64,000 bases of DNA from NCBI GenBank assembly GCA_958452935.1, contig CAUDVX010000001.1:62001-126000 (forward strand). The letters are read 5' to 3'. This document shows, piece after piece, positions 7,437 to 17,265 of the stretch. Under the pieces are notes generated by a model. That model searched no databases. It saw only the letters and a program-made list of their open reading frames with translations, and was not told the DNA's origin. The DNA is from an uncultured Collinsella sp. GTDB lineage: Bacteria; Actinomycetota; Coriobacteriia; Coriobacteriales; Coriobacteriaceae. The position numbers and the translations under genes were made by a program. Positions within the stretch are counted from its first letter, which is position 1, and each line of letters starts with the position of its first letter.

Positions 7437-10100
7437 CTCTTGGACTTTGAGGGCTTCGGCCAGACTGACGCGCTTGATAGAACGCGTGTGTAGCAGTGCC
7501 ACGACCAGGTAGGTCGCAAAGCCAATGCCGACGCATGCAGCCATGGACCAAGCGGGCACGTAGATCTCGATATTTCCGTTGTAGGCGAGCAGCATCGAGC
7601 GGAAGATGGCCGTGAGCGAGCCAATAATGACCGGCAGGCTCAGCACGAGCGACGCCGCCACGCACAGCGTGATCGACCGGATGTACAGATGCGAGATCTC
7701 GCTATCGCGATAGCCAAAGACTTTCATGTAGCTGATCGAACGGGCGCTGTGGTCGATCACCGCCTTGGTCAGCAGGTACATAAACAGCAGGAAGATAAAC
7801 ACCGCGAGCCCGATCATCATTCCGATCATTTTGCTCATCATGCCGATGAACTGGTCGCCCACGGCGCGCATGTCGTCGGGCGTGCTGTCGCCGGCAAAGT
7901 AGCGCGCGTCGAGATCGAGCTTCTCATCGCTCGCATAGCCATTAAAGTAGGCGGCGTCGTTGTCGAACAGCTCGTTAAAGTCGTCGATACTCATATAGAT
8001 ATTCATGTCCGACTTGGAGCCCCAAGCACAGTCCTTGCCCGCGTACTCAAAGGAATAATGCTCGTCCTCGTACTTGTCGCTGAGCGTGACCTTCTGGCCC
8101 TCGCTCCAGCCAAACTTATCGAGCAGACCGCCGCCAAAGACGACGCGTCCGTCGCCGACGTTGAGGTCTTTCCAGTAGCGCGAATCGGGCGAGATGCCGT
8201 AGACGGAAATCGTCTCCTCGCCATTTCCATCGCCGCGGTCGTATTGCAGCTGGTAGACGGCGTATTTCTCGGCCTGCGCGATTGCGCCCGCGCCATTGTC
8301 GATCGTATTGACCGGGTGGATATCGTCGTCGTCAGCGTCGATCTTAGAGGCCTTGTCGATCAGGCCGATAGCCTCGTCGCGGTTGCAGCCGAGGACATCG
8401 GCAAGATCGTCAAGGCGTGCGTAGAGCGCATCCTTCTTGCCCTGGACCTTGGCAAGCGCGTCCTGCGCCGCGGCCAGGCTCTCGGCAGACGTAGATGCGC
8501 TCGCGGCATCGGTCGCCGCCTGCGCCGCATCGGCCGCGTCGTCGAGCTCATCATCGGCATCCTGGGCGGCGGAAAGCAGCGCGCCGTCAACCGACTGCAA
8601 GCGCTCGAGTGCCGACCACTGCTCACGCTCCTCGGCAGTGCCCTCGAGCTCCAGCGGAGCCTTGAGCGTGTACTGGTGCTCGGCGACCAGGCTCGTCTCG
8701 AGGTTGTCCGCGTAGTGCGTCATCGTGGGCAGAATCGCCAGGCCAAAGAGAAGCAGCAGCGAGGCAAACGCAATGCCCACGAAGAGCGTGGCGAAGTTGC
8801 CCAGGTTGCGCAGGAAGATGCGCAGGCGGAAGCGGGAAACAAAACCCATGCGCTCCGGCAGCTGCAAGCCGCGCTTGGTGCCCGATTTGCCGCTCGCCTC
8901 GTGACGAAGGAACTGCAACGGCGTCTTGCCCATTTTGCGAAGCAGGCCCACCAGCGTGATGAGGATGAGCGCGGCGGCGGGAACCACGGCGCACTTCACA
9001 AAGATCTCCCAGCTCCAGTACACCTGGAAAGGCGGCAGGCTGTACGAACCGTAATAGAGGCTGCGCATGGGCTCGGTAAAGAACACAACGCCAAGCGCAG
9101 TGCCCAAAAGCGCCGCGAGCACACCCACGATGGCGGGAAGCGCCAGGTAGTGAAGCACGATCTCGCGACGACGATAGCCGCTGGCGAGCAGCGTGCCGAT
9201 GATGGCGCTCTCTTCCTCGATGGTGGCGTCAGTGAGTACCACAAAGACAAACGCCATGATCACGATGATGATGTCGAGCAACGTCATCCACATCATGGAG
9301 TCGCCGTCCACGTCGTCGCGCGCGTAGCCAATGCCCTGGTTGGAATCAGCATCGATGAGGTCATCCACGCGTGCATCGGCATCGGTCAGTGCCTCGACCA
9401 TATCCTGCTCCGCATCGATGCGATCCGCGGTGGGGAGGTCGCGATCGGTAAAGGTAAAGGAGTACGTATAGGCGGGCGCGCCGCCGACATCCTCGAGCGC
9501 AGCAAAACCGGCATCGGTAACCTCGGCCACGCCATAGGTGATGGTGTTCACCGTAAAGTCCGAATTGTTGAGGAACAGCGCCTGGCTATCGGGCTGGGTC
9601 ATGATACCGCAGATGGTGTAGGCGCGGCCCTCAAGCTCGACCTTATCGCCCACGGCGAGGTCGTTGTTGGTGGCAAAAACGCGGTCGATTGCTACCTCGT
9701 CGTCCGCCTTGGGCTCCTTGCCCTCGCAGTAGGACGCGATATCGACCTTGGTGCGGTGCGCATAGGTGCGCAGCGTGCGCTTGGTGCCGTCGTCGCCGGC
9801 GGTCTTTTTGATGATGGCGTCGATGGAGAAATTCTTGTAGAGCGTAACGCCGCCGGCGTCGTCGGCTGCGTCCTCGGCTGCCTTGAGCTGGTCTTTGGTG
9901 GCCTCGAAGGAGGTGGTCACGCGGCCGCCCTCAATCGTGTACGCATCGCGCATGTCGTCGATAAGGCAGCCGATAGAATGCGCCGCGAGCAAAAAGCCCG
10001 AGGTAAGGGCGATGCTTCCGCACATAAGCAAAAAGATGCCAAGGTACTTGCCGATATTGCGGCGCAGCTCGCGCGGGAGACGTTTTGCGAGAGGTGTCAT
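7434..10100 (-). CDS. FtsX/MacB-type ABC transporter permease, two-domain
   Basis: 888 residues from the ATG at 10100; a TTG five codons earlier is less likely. Membrane segment near residues 20-42, a large extracytoplasmic region (about 50-260), three membrane helices forming the first FtsX domain (around IIIVIMAFVFVVLTDATIEEE), a second transmembrane start near residue 425, a long external part with an Ala/Asp-rich coiled-coil stretch (DADDELDDAADAAQAATDAA), and a C-terminal FtsX domain. Such permeases do not transport by classical alternation but couple ATP hydrolysis to envelope events or peptide resistance. The ATPase gene immediately upstream is its partner (stop at 10109 is 9 bases away). 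Confidence 0.9.
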   Translation of the reverse strand: MTPLAKRLPRELRRNIGKYLGIFLLMCGSIALTSGFLLAAHSIGCLIDDMRDAYTIEGGRVTTSFEATKDQLKAAEDAADDAGGVTLYKNFSIDAIIKKTAGDDGTKRTLRTYAHRTKVDIASYCEGKEPKADDEVAIDRVFATNNDLAVGDKVELEGRAYTICGIMTQPDSQALFLNNSDFTVNTITYGVAEVTDAGFAALEDVGGAPAYTYSFTFTDRDLPTADRIDAEQDMVEALTDADARVDDLIDADSNQGIGYARDDVDGDSMMWMTLLDIIIVIMAFVFVVLTDATIEEESAIIGTLLASGYRRREIVLHYLALPAIVGVLAALLGTALGVVFFTEPMRSLYYGSYSLPPFQVYWSWEIFVKCAVVPAAALILITLVGLLRKMGKTPLQFLRHEASGKSGTKRGLQLPERMGFVSRFRLRIFLRNLGNFATLFVGIAFASLLLLFGLAILPTMTHYADNLETSLVAEHQYTLKAPLELEGTAEEREQWSALERLQSVDGALLSAAQDADDELDDAADAAQAATDAASASTSAESLAAAQDALAKVQGKKDALYARLDDLADVLGCNRDEAIGLIDKASKIDADDDDIHPVNTIDNGAGAIAQAEKYAVYQLQYDRGDGNGEETISVYGISPDSRYWKDLNVGDGRVVFGGGLLDKFGWSEGQKVTLSDKYEDEHYSFEYAGKDCAWGSKSDMNIYMSIDDFNELFDNDAAYFNGYASDEKLDLDARYFAGDSTPDDMRAVGDQFIGMMSKMIGMMIGLAVFIFLLFMYLLTKAVIDHSARSISYMKVFGYRDSEISHLYIRSITLCVAASLVLSLPVIIGSLTAIFRSMLLAYNGNIEIYVPAWSMAACVGIGFATYLVVALLHTRSIKRVSLAEALKVQE

Positions 10101-10108
10101 GGCGCCGC

Positions 10109-10822
<714 letters not shown>

Positions 10823-10913
10823 GCTATCCCCCATTGTTAGCCTCGTACTACTTTATAAACGTAATAGTAAACCTTGGCGAACTATTTTGGAGCGAGGCCT
10901 GGGATTTATTTCA

Positions 10914-11143
10914 GACTAGTCATTGGGGACGTTCTTAAATGACTAGTCGCAAGGGACACTCTTTCGCCGCCCGGCAGTTGGGGACATTCCTTTCCTACCG
11001 GCAGTTGGGGACAGTCCTTGGCAACCCGACCGGCAAGCCGGCGGTTCGGCAAAGACTGTCCCCGATGACTAGTCGTTTAAGTCTGTCCCCAATGACCACT
11101 CTTGGTCGTTTAAGTCTGTCCCCAATGAGTACCCAATGACTAG
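10914..11143. repeat. Cluster of short GGGGAC-loop hairpins
   Basis: This gene-free stretch (10823-11147) is nearly filled by related hairpins. GACTAGTCA (10914-10922) pairs with TGACTAGTC (10940-10948) around TTGGGGACGTTCTTAAA. Two copies of CGGCAGTTGGGGACA follow (about 10974-11014), then the reverse form TGTCCCCGATGACTAGTCG and two copies of GTTTAAGTCTGTCCCCAATG (about 11080-11130). Six loop motifs in both orientations are visible. No coding capacity is credible here. Confidence 0.75.
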
Positions 11144-11147
11144 GTGT

Positions 11148-12353
11148 CTAGGCGTGGGATTTGGTGCGTGCGAGGGCTAGGCCTACGGCGGCGATGGCCG
11201 CAGCAAAGAGCACCGTGACGCCCAGATCACAAGCGATGTCGCCCAGCACGGTGGACGTCAGGTCCGCGGCGAGTGCCTTGCTGATCGCGTCGTTCACCCA
11301 ATATGTCGGCACAAAATGCGCCACCGTCTGCACGGCCGGGCCCATCAGCGACAGTGGCATCCAGGCGCCGCCCAAAAACGTCATGAGCATGCCAAGCAGG
11401 TTGCCCACGCCGTTGAGCAGCTCCTCGCGTGCGCCCAAGCTCGACAGCGTAAAGCCAACGGCCAGAGGCGTGCACGCCAGCGCAAACGTCGCCGCCAGCG
11501 CCAGGCACACACGGCCCACGCCGACTTCGGCAACCGCGCCGGCAAAGCCCACGACGCCCATCATGCTCGACACGAGCCAAATGCAGACGGTGAGCACCGC
11601 GGCAGCCGCGAACACGGCGAGCGAACGCTGGCGCTCGGAGACCGGGCCGGCCTCCATGCGGCGCACGCGCTCGGGCTCGTTCATGCCCGAGAACACCAAT
11701 CCCACCGACACGATGACCGACGAGATAATCGCGTACGCGCCAAAGTTGAAATACGACTCGAGCGTGGCGGCGGCTGTCGAGTCAACCTTGACCTGCTCGA
11801 TCTCGACCTTGGCGCGCTTCGCGGCCGCATGCTCGGCAGCCTTGGCGACGCTACCGTTAGAGGCGGCGGGCTCAAGTGCGGCCGCAGCGCCCGCGAGCGA
11901 GATCCAGCGCGAGGCCTCGGCAGACGAAAGCGCTGCCGCCATGGTGCCGGCGCCGTAGGTCACATCGAGCTTGGGCAGAGACTCCCCCGCGCGGGCGGCT
12001 GCAACAAGGTCTCCCTCAAACCCCTCCGGGATAAAGAACACGCAGTCGGCGCTGCCCTTGGCGCTGTTGCTCTTGGCGAGCGCATCCGCAAGGTCGTACG
12101 TGTCGTCGCCGACGCCCGTGACCAGGTCAAAGCGCGAGCTCAGATGCTTGGTAAGCGCCCGCGAAAGGTCGCTATTGTCGCGGTCGACCACGATCACGTT
12201 GGTGTCGTAGGGCTTGTACTCGGTAAGCTGCGACGAGTTCCAGCTCACCGAGGCCGCGATGAATACGCCCATGAGCGAGATGAACACCGTATAGATGAGC
12301 AGGTAGAACGGGTGCGCCAGCGCCATGCGAAGCGCGGTCTTAAAGGTGCTCAT
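11148..12353 (-). CDS. ABC-2 type exporter permease, second subunit
   Basis: 401 residues. ATG at 12353 chosen because AGGAG lies 5 bases upstream. One N-terminal membrane helix (FYLLIYTVFISLMGVFIAAS), an extracytoplasmic domain of about 180 residues, then five to six helices in the C-terminal half, the YhgE/Pip or ABC2_membrane_3 layout. It starts 14 bases inside the end of the preceding permease gene, indicating translational coupling. Together with that permease and the ATPase at 13537 it would form a heterodimeric exporter. Substrate not predictable; such cassettes next to DesK/NarL-type regulators often export lipids, peptides or toxic compounds. Confidence 0.85.
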   Translation of the reverse strand: MSTFKTALRMALAHPFYLLIYTVFISLMGVFIAASVSWNSSQLTEYKPYDTNVIVVDRDNSDLSRALTKHLSSRFDLVTGVGDDTYDLADALAKSNSAKGSADCVFFIPEGFEGDLVAAARAGESLPKLDVTYGAGTMAAALSSAEASRWISLAGAAAALEPAASNGSVAKAAEHAAAKRAKVEIEQVKVDSTAAATLESYFNFGAYAIISSVIVSVGLVFSGMNEPERVRRMEAGPVSERQRSLAVFAAAAVLTVCIWLVSSMMGVVGFAGAVAEVGVGRVCLALAATFALACTPLAVGFTLSSLGAREELLNGVGNLLGMLMTFLGGAWMPLSLMGPAVQTVAHFVPTYWVNDAISKALAADLTSTVLGDIACDLGVTVLFAAAIAAVGLALARTKSHA

Positions 12354-13527
12354 AGCGGCTCCTTCCAAAGATCAGCGTAGCGGCGGCAACAAACACCAGG
12401 GCCATCAGGACGAGCGCGCCGGCGCGAACGGCGAAGGGCCCCAGGTCCTCAAAGAAATACAGACGGTTGAACATGTCGCAGATAAGCTTGACGGGATTGA
12501 GCCAGCACTCGGCCGGGCAGGCGCGGGCGACGTCGTCGGCAAGCGCCATCGCCGGCTCGCCGTAGAGGCCGGCGAACAGGGCGCACGTGGTGGCAAAGCC
12601 CGTGAGGATGCCGGACTTGGACGCCTTGCCGCCCTTAACGGGAAGCGTGCCCACAAAGAGCCCCAAGCCCGTGGCGGCAAGCGCGGAAGCGGCGCCGCCC
12701 ACCAGGCACAGCCCCTCGCGCCCGCCAAAGTCGACGTCCACGACCAGGCGCACGTAGCCGATCGCAATCGTCATCGAGGCGAAGGAGACCAGCCACGAGC
12801 CCACAAAGATACCGGCCAGCGACGCCGTCTTGGAAAGACCGCCCACACAGCGACGCGCACCAAGGCCCGACAGATTGGGCTGCAGATCGACGACGCTCAG
12901 GGCGGCAAACTCGGCAGACATCATCGCGACCAGGCCAAAGAGCGCGTAGTAGTAGATGACCGTGCCATCGGGCGTGGTGCGTGTCAGGCTTACGCGGCGG
13001 GTGCCGCCCTCGAGCGACAGGGCGCGCGCAACCGCCTCCGGGTCGGCGAGCGCCGCCGGGTTGTCCTGGGCAATCTGGGACATGAGCTCGGCATTTTGCG
13101 TATACGAGCTTGCCACCGTCTCCAGAATGCTGCGGTCGGTGAGCACCGACGAGGCGCGCGAGTTGTCATAGCTCGAAAGCAGCGTGAGCTTGGGCGTGCC
13201 CGCGTCGTCGACCGCATAGATGCCCGCGACTTCGCCGGCCTTGAGCGCACGGTTCGCATCGGCTGCGTCATCGCACTCGTGGATCTCGAGCAGCCGGTCG
13301 TCGCCTTCCTGGGCAAGCGACGTCGCCACGTCCTTAAAGGTTGAGGCGTCCCAGGCCTCGTCCGCCACGACGGCAACCGGCACCGGGTCGACCGTGCCGT
13401 CGGAGCTCAGGTTCGCAAACATAAACATGAACATCGTGGAAAGCGCGATGGGAAAGAGAGCGCCCCAAACCCACGTGCTCGGCCGGCGCAGCAGCGTCTT
13501 GACCGTGGTGATGATGGTGTTGAACAT
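12340..13527 (-). CDS. ABC-2 type exporter permease, first subunit
   Basis: 395 residues with the same architecture as the following gene: one N-terminal helix (WVWGALFPIALSTMFMFMFA), an external domain of about 180 residues, then a helical C-terminal half (VIYYYALFGLVAMMSAEFAALS, ATGLGLFVGTLPVKG). The two permeases are paralogous by layout. It starts 9 bases after the ATPase stop, behind AGGGGG, and overlaps the next gene by 14 bases. A heterodimeric transmembrane part with the ATPase is the likely assembly. Confidence 0.85.
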   Translation of the reverse strand: MFNTIITTVKTLLRRPSTWVWGALFPIALSTMFMFMFANLSSDGTVDPVPVAVVADEAWDASTFKDVATSLAQEGDDRLLEIHECDDAADANRALKAGEVAGIYAVDDAGTPKLTLLSSYDNSRASSVLTDRSILETVASSYTQNAELMSQIAQDNPAALADPEAVARALSLEGGTRRVSLTRTTPDGTVIYYYALFGLVAMMSAEFAALSVVDLQPNLSGLGARRCVGGLSKTASLAGIFVGSWLVSFASMTIAIGYVRLVVDVDFGGREGLCLVGGAASALAATGLGLFVGTLPVKGGKASKSGILTGFATTCALFAGLYGEPAMALADDVARACPAECWLNPVKLICDMFNRLYFFEDLGPFAVRAGALVLMALVFVAAATLIFGRSRYEHL

Positions 13528-13536
13528 GGCCGCCCC

Positions 13537-14475
13537 CTAGTCGCGCAGCTCGCGGCCGGTGATCTCGAGGAACACGTCATTGAGGGTCGGCGGCTCGCTC
13601 CACACGCGGCCGAGCGCAACGTCGGCGGCGCGCAATGTGTCGAGGATGTCGACCAGGTTGTGCGGGCTCGCTTCGCAGGTGCAGACGAGCTCGCCGCCGG
13701 ACAGCTCGACGCTGAGCACGTGCTCGAGGGCGCGCAGCCGCTCGACCGTGGCGGGCTCGACGGCGCCGACCTCGACGGTCACGCGCTCGCCCATCTGGAT
13801 CATGCGCTTGAGCTCGTCGTTGGTGCCCTGCGCCAGCACGCGGCCGCCGTCCATGATCATGATGCGACTGCAGATCTGCTCGACTTCCTCCATGTAATGG
13901 CTGGTATACACCACCGTGGCGCCCTCGTCGCGCAGGCGGCAGATGCCCTCCAGGATGGCGTTGCGGCTCTGCGGGTCGACCGCCACCGTGGGCTCGTCAA
14001 AGAAGATGAGCTCGGGCTTGTGCGCGATGCCGCAGGCAATGTTGAGGCGACGCGCCAGACCGCCCGAGAGCTTGCCGGGGCGGAACTTGGTAAAGTCGCC
14101 CAGCCCGACAAAGTCGATCGCCTCGTCCACGAGCGCGCGACGGCGCTTGCGGTCGTTGATGTACAGGCTACAGAAATAGTCGATGTTCTCGCGCACCGTG
14201 AGCTCGCCGAATACCGCCACCTGCTGCGGCACCACGCCGATGCGGCGCTTGAGGTCGTAGCGGGCGGGCGTCATGGGCTCGCCGAACAGCTCGATGGTGC
14301 CTTTGTCGTAGGCGAGCAGCTGCAGAATACAGTTGATGGACGTGGTCTTGCCCGAGCCATTGGGTCCGAGCAGGCCAAAGATCTCGCCGGGGGTGATGCT
14401 CAGGTTAAAGTGGTCGAGCGCGATAAGATCGTCGTAGCGCTTGACGAGGTTTTCGACGTGGACGATGTCTGTCAT
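13537..14475 (-). CDS. ABC exporter ATP-binding protein, CcmA/DrrA type
   Basis: 312 residues. Walker A GPNGSGKT, Q-loop VVPQQVAVFGEL, signature LSGGLARRLNIACGIAH, Walker B LIFFDEPTVAVDPQ and switch His VVYTSHYMEEVEQI. The C-terminal 90 residues form the DUF4162-like extension typical of drug and lipid exporters (GRVWSEPPTLNDVFLEITGREL). The signature has Leu-Ala where many members have Met-Lys/Gln. First gene of the three-gene exporter unit; its start is 210 bases from the divergent histidine kinase, a common layout for a system regulated by that kinase pair. Confidence 0.92.
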   Translation of the reverse strand: MTDIVHVENLVKRYDDLIALDHFNLSITPGEIFGLLGPNGSGKTTSINCILQLLAYDKGTIELFGEPMTPARYDLKRRIGVVPQQVAVFGELTVRENIDYFCSLYINDRKRRRALVDEAIDFVGLGDFTKFRPGKLSGGLARRLNIACGIAHKPELIFFDEPTVAVDPQSRNAILEGICRLRDEGATVVYTSHYMEEVEQICSRIMIMDGGRVLAQGTNDELKRMIQMGERVTVEVGAVEPATVERLRALEHVLSVELSGGELVCTCEASPHNLVDILDTLRAADVALGRVWSEPPTLNDVFLEITGRELRD

Positions 14476-14673
14476 GAGGCGGCCCTTCCGTTGATTGCGG
14501 CCCGGTACGATTGCATCATCGCAGGAGCCGCCGGCGCGCGCCAGTGAGCTTTGTCACGAGTGCGAGGGGGCAGAGGTGAAAACCCCGCTCGCGCGAGCGA
14601 TCGACGCCGCTTTGCCGCGTGGGAGGAATGTCACAGTTGCGCAGGCGGTCCCTCCACCACGCGCGGCTTCGCG

Positions 14674-14679
14674 TACAAT
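14674..14679 (+). promoter_or_regulatory. -10 box (TACAAT) of a possible leaderless transcript
   Basis: TACAAT ends 6 bases before the ATG of the histidine kinase (14686), and no Shine-Dalgarno-like sequence precedes that ATG. Initiation at the usual distance would fall on or next to the start codon. No good -35 box is seen at 17 bases. Confidence 0.4.
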
Positions 14680-14685
14680 ACCCGT

Positions 14686-15831
14686 ATGAACAGGCTTTTC
14701 GACAAATCGATCGTGCTGGCGTGCTGTATTGCGGCCGCCATGGGTCTTGCTGTGGACGCTTGCCTGGTCGTGGCGTTTTGCCTTGGCGTTATTGCCACCT
14801 CACTGGCCGAGGTCGCGCAGGGAGAGCGCACCCGTCGCGCCAGCGAGGCCGGCAGCTACGCTTACATCATCGCGGCTGTCTTCGTGCCGCCGTTTGTGCC
14901 GTTTGCGCCTCTCGCCCTCTATGACATCGCGCGACGCGTGCGCCGCGAGCACGCCTGGATCGCGCTGAGCATTGGCTCCGTCTTTACCTTTGCGCTTGTC
15001 GCGGACCTTCGCGCCGACGAGCGCACCGCCCGAACGCTCCTGCTGACCACCATCCTTTCGGTTGCCGCCACCTTGTTATCGCTACGTACCGCCCAGTTGG
15101 AGCGCGAGCAGCAGCACATGCGCCGCACCCGCGACGAACTGCAGGAACGAGCCCTCGTGCTCGAAGCGCGCAACCGCGATCTTGCCGACCGCCAGGACTA
15201 CGAAGTCGAGCTCGCGACGCTCGCCGAACGCGCCCGCATCGCGCGCGAAATCCACGATAACGTCGGACACCAGCTCACGCGTGCCTCGCTACAAGCCGAA
15301 GCCCTGCGCATGATCCACGCCGACGAGCCCGGCGTCGCCGCCGATTTCGCCGACGTCAAACGCACGGTTGACGAGGCGCTCCAGCTTGTGCGTACTAGCG
15401 TCCATGCGCTCAACGACAACGCTGTCGATCTTTCCGTGCAGCTCGAACGCATTGTTGAAGGCGCGCGCTCGGACAGCGGCCCGCAGATTGAGCTTGAGGT
15501 TATGACCGAGCATGCACCCGCAAACGTCGCGAACTGCTTTGCGGCGGTCCTGCGCGAGGCGCTCTCCAATACCATGCGCCACGCTTGCGCCCATACTGTC
15601 ACCGTACGGTGCATGGAGCATCCGTCGTTTTACCAGCTCATCGTTACCGACGATGGCGTGGGCGGGGTCCAAGCAATCGGCCGTGGCGCCGCGGAGGGCA
15701 TGGGGCTCGCCTCCATGCGCGAGCGCATCGAGGCGCTTGGCGGCACCTTCACCGCCGGTCCGCGCGCCGGTGTCGGCGGCTGGCGCGTGTTTGCCACCGT
15801 TCCCAAACAGCAAGGAGATGAGGACCGATGA
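14686..15831 (+). CDS. Sensor histidine kinase, DesK/LiaS-like (HisKA_3)
   Basis: 381 residues. Four to five hydrophobic segments in the first 135 residues and no sizeable external loop, suggesting sensing within the membrane. A coiled-coil linker (REQQHMRRTRDELQERALVLEARNR, described here only in part) leads to the HisKA_3 dimerisation domain with phospho-acceptor His190 in REIHDNVGHQL. The HATPase domain shows the N box LREALSNTMRHA, DDGVGG and GMGLASMRERIEALGG. It overlaps the response regulator by ATGA. The divergent ABC exporter is the obvious target. The start at 14686 lacks a ribosome site (see promoter entry). Confidence 0.9.
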   Translation: MNRLFDKSIVLACCIAAAMGLAVDACLVVAFCLGVIATSLAEVAQGERTRRASEAGSYAYIIAAVFVPPFVPFAPLALYDIARRVRREHAWIALSIGSVFTFALVADLRADERTARTLLLTTILSVAATLLSLRTAQLEREQQHMRRTRDELQERALVLEARNRDLADRQDYEVELATLAERARIAREIHDNVGHQLTRASLQAEALRMIHADEPGVAADFADVKRTVDEALQLVRTSVHALNDNAVDLSVQLERIVEGARSDSGPQIELEVMTEHAPANVANCFAAVLREALSNTMRHACAHTVTVRCMEHPSFYQLIVTDDGVGGVQAIGRGAAEGMGLASMRERIEALGGTFTAGPRAGVGGWRVFATVPKQQGDEDR

Positions 15832-16457
15832 GGCTCATCGTTGTCGACGACGACCGCTTGGTGGTCGATTCGCTCAAGATAATCCTGGGCGCCCAGCCGC
15901 AGATCGAGGTGGTGGGCGCCGGCGCCAACGGCAACGATGCGGTAGCGCTCTACGCCGAGCACTCACCCGATATCGCACTGCTCGACATTCAGATGCCAGG
16001 ACGCGACGGACTTTCGGCGTCACGCGAAATCCTTGAGCGCGACCCTGCGGCGCGCGTGGTGTTTCTGACGACATTCTCGGATGACGAGTACATTGTGTCG
16101 GCGCTCAAACTGGGTGCCCGCGGCTATCTGATCAAAACCGATGTCGCCGCCATTCCGCCAGCGTTGGCGCAGGTCATGGACGGCAAACGCGTGCTCGAGG
16201 GTAAGGCGATCGAGGATATCAACTTTGATGGGGCGGACGTCGAGGCCGGCGCGACCCGCCGGCCCGCCGCCTTTGCCAGCCTGACCGACCGCGAGTTCGA
16301 AGTCGCCGAGCTCATCGCCCGCGGCCTCGACAACAAGGAGATTGCTGCCACCGCCTATATGGGCGAAGGCACCGTGCGCAACCACATCAGCTCGATCCTT
16401 GCCAAAATGGGCCTGCGCAACCGCACGCAGATCGCCATCGCCTACCTGCGAGGGTAG
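15828..16457 (+). CDS. NarL/LuxR-type response regulator
   Basis: 209 residues. Receiver domain 1-120 with the acidic pocket VVDDD, phospho-acceptor Asp53 (LLDIQMPGRDG), Thr in FLTTFS and Lys in GYLIKTD. The LuxR helix-turn-helix spans about 145-205 (LTDREFEVAELIARGLDNKEIA, in part; VRNHISSILAKMGLRNRTQ). It overlaps the kinase stop by four bases (ATGA), so both are made together. A DNA-binding activator of the adjacent exporter operon is the likely role. Confidence 0.93.
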   Translation: MRLIVVDDDRLVVDSLKIILGAQPQIEVVGAGANGNDAVALYAEHSPDIALLDIQMPGRDGLSASREILERDPAARVVFLTTFSDDEYIVSALKLGARGYLIKTDVAAIPPALAQVMDGKRVLEGKAIEDINFDGADVEAGATRRPAAFASLTDREFEVAELIARGLDNKEIAATAYMGEGTVRNHISSILAKMGLRNRTQIAIAYLRG

Positions 16458-16519
16458 TTGCCCGAAGATTGACCGCCCCGGCAGAGTAAAATGGCTGCTA
16501 CCGATTTAATGCCATTTCA

Positions 16520-16670
16520 ATACTATGCCGGTTTACTACGATGAATCGCCCACCTTCGACCACGGCAAATTGCGCGCTTGCAAAACCGCAGGTAGAACGC
16601 TTGCAGTATTTAGAAAAATGCAGTCATGGTCGGGAATGTCGAATTTATCGTAGTAAACCGACATAGTTTT
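16520..16670. repeat. Palindromic element, family A copy 1 (mixed arms)
   Basis: Arms ACTATGCCGGTTTACTACG... (16522-16542) and its inverted copy (16647-16667) match at 20 of 21 bases. The interior carries the family core AAAACCGCAGGTAGAACG followed by TTTAGAAAAATG. The arm combines the outer half of the copy 3/5 type (CTATGCCGG) with the inner half of the copy 2/4 type (CTACTACG). Confidence 0.8.
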
Positions 16671-16764
16671 GTTCAGGCGGCCCTGCACGAGCTCCTCCGC
16701 AAGCCTCGCGGGGACCAAAATGATCCGTTTTCTTCGGCCCGCGGAGATCGGCTGACGGCGCCCG

Positions 16765-16921
16765 CCACGAAATGGGCCCATCTACTACGTTTGACTCGAT
16801 ACCCCCGGCCATAACCGCTTTTCATGAAAAATCGCAGGCGTTCTACCTGCAGTTTTGTTTTTGCGTTTTCGCCATGGTTGAGGGTAGCGGCTTAAACGTA
16901 GTAGATGGGCCCATTTCGTGG
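16765..16921. repeat. Palindromic element, family A copy 2
   Basis: A perfect 28-base inverted repeat, CCACGAAATGGGCCCATC... (16765-16792) against 16894-16921, encloses the family core in reverse orientation (CGCAGGCGTTCTACCTGC). Total 157 bases. It is flanked by CCAAAATGATCCGTTTTC at about 16716 and CCAAAATGGTCCGTTTCC at about 16951. Confidence 0.85.
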
Positions 16922-17016
16922 CAGACGGGTCACGCGGCAGCCCTCGCAAGGCCAAAATGGTCCGTTTCCCTCTGTCCACGGGAGTTCAGGGGCTGGTACT
17001 GATATGGTGTCATTTC

Positions 17017-17168
17017 AAAACTATGCCGGATTACGGGGCTAAAGTCGGGGACCTCATCCATACCTTCATTTTTTGAAAAACGGCAGGCTATCTACCTGCG
17101 GTTTTGTTTTTGCGGTTTTCTATATGGTCGGAGGTTCGCTATCCAGCCCCGTAATCCGGCATGGTTTT
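17017..17168. repeat. Palindromic element, family A copy 3
   Basis: Arms AAAACTATGCCGGATTACGG... (17017-17040) and 17145-17168 match at 23 of 24 bases. Core CGGCAGGCTATCTACCTGCG in the same orientation as copy 2. With copies 1 and 2 it fills the 16458-17265 interval between convergent genes; I see no gene there. Confidence 0.85.
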
Positions 17169-17265
17169 GTTCGTGGCGGTACAACCGCGCGTTTAAGCGC
17201 GGGGCCGGTGGGGCAGTTTTGCCCCACCGGCCCTATCCCAGCGCTATACCAGCCCCAGTCCAGAG

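Noticed and set aside
16626..17002. Small ORFs in the 16.5-17.2 kb gap
   Set aside because: They are translations of palindromic elements, on both strands, with no ribosome sites.
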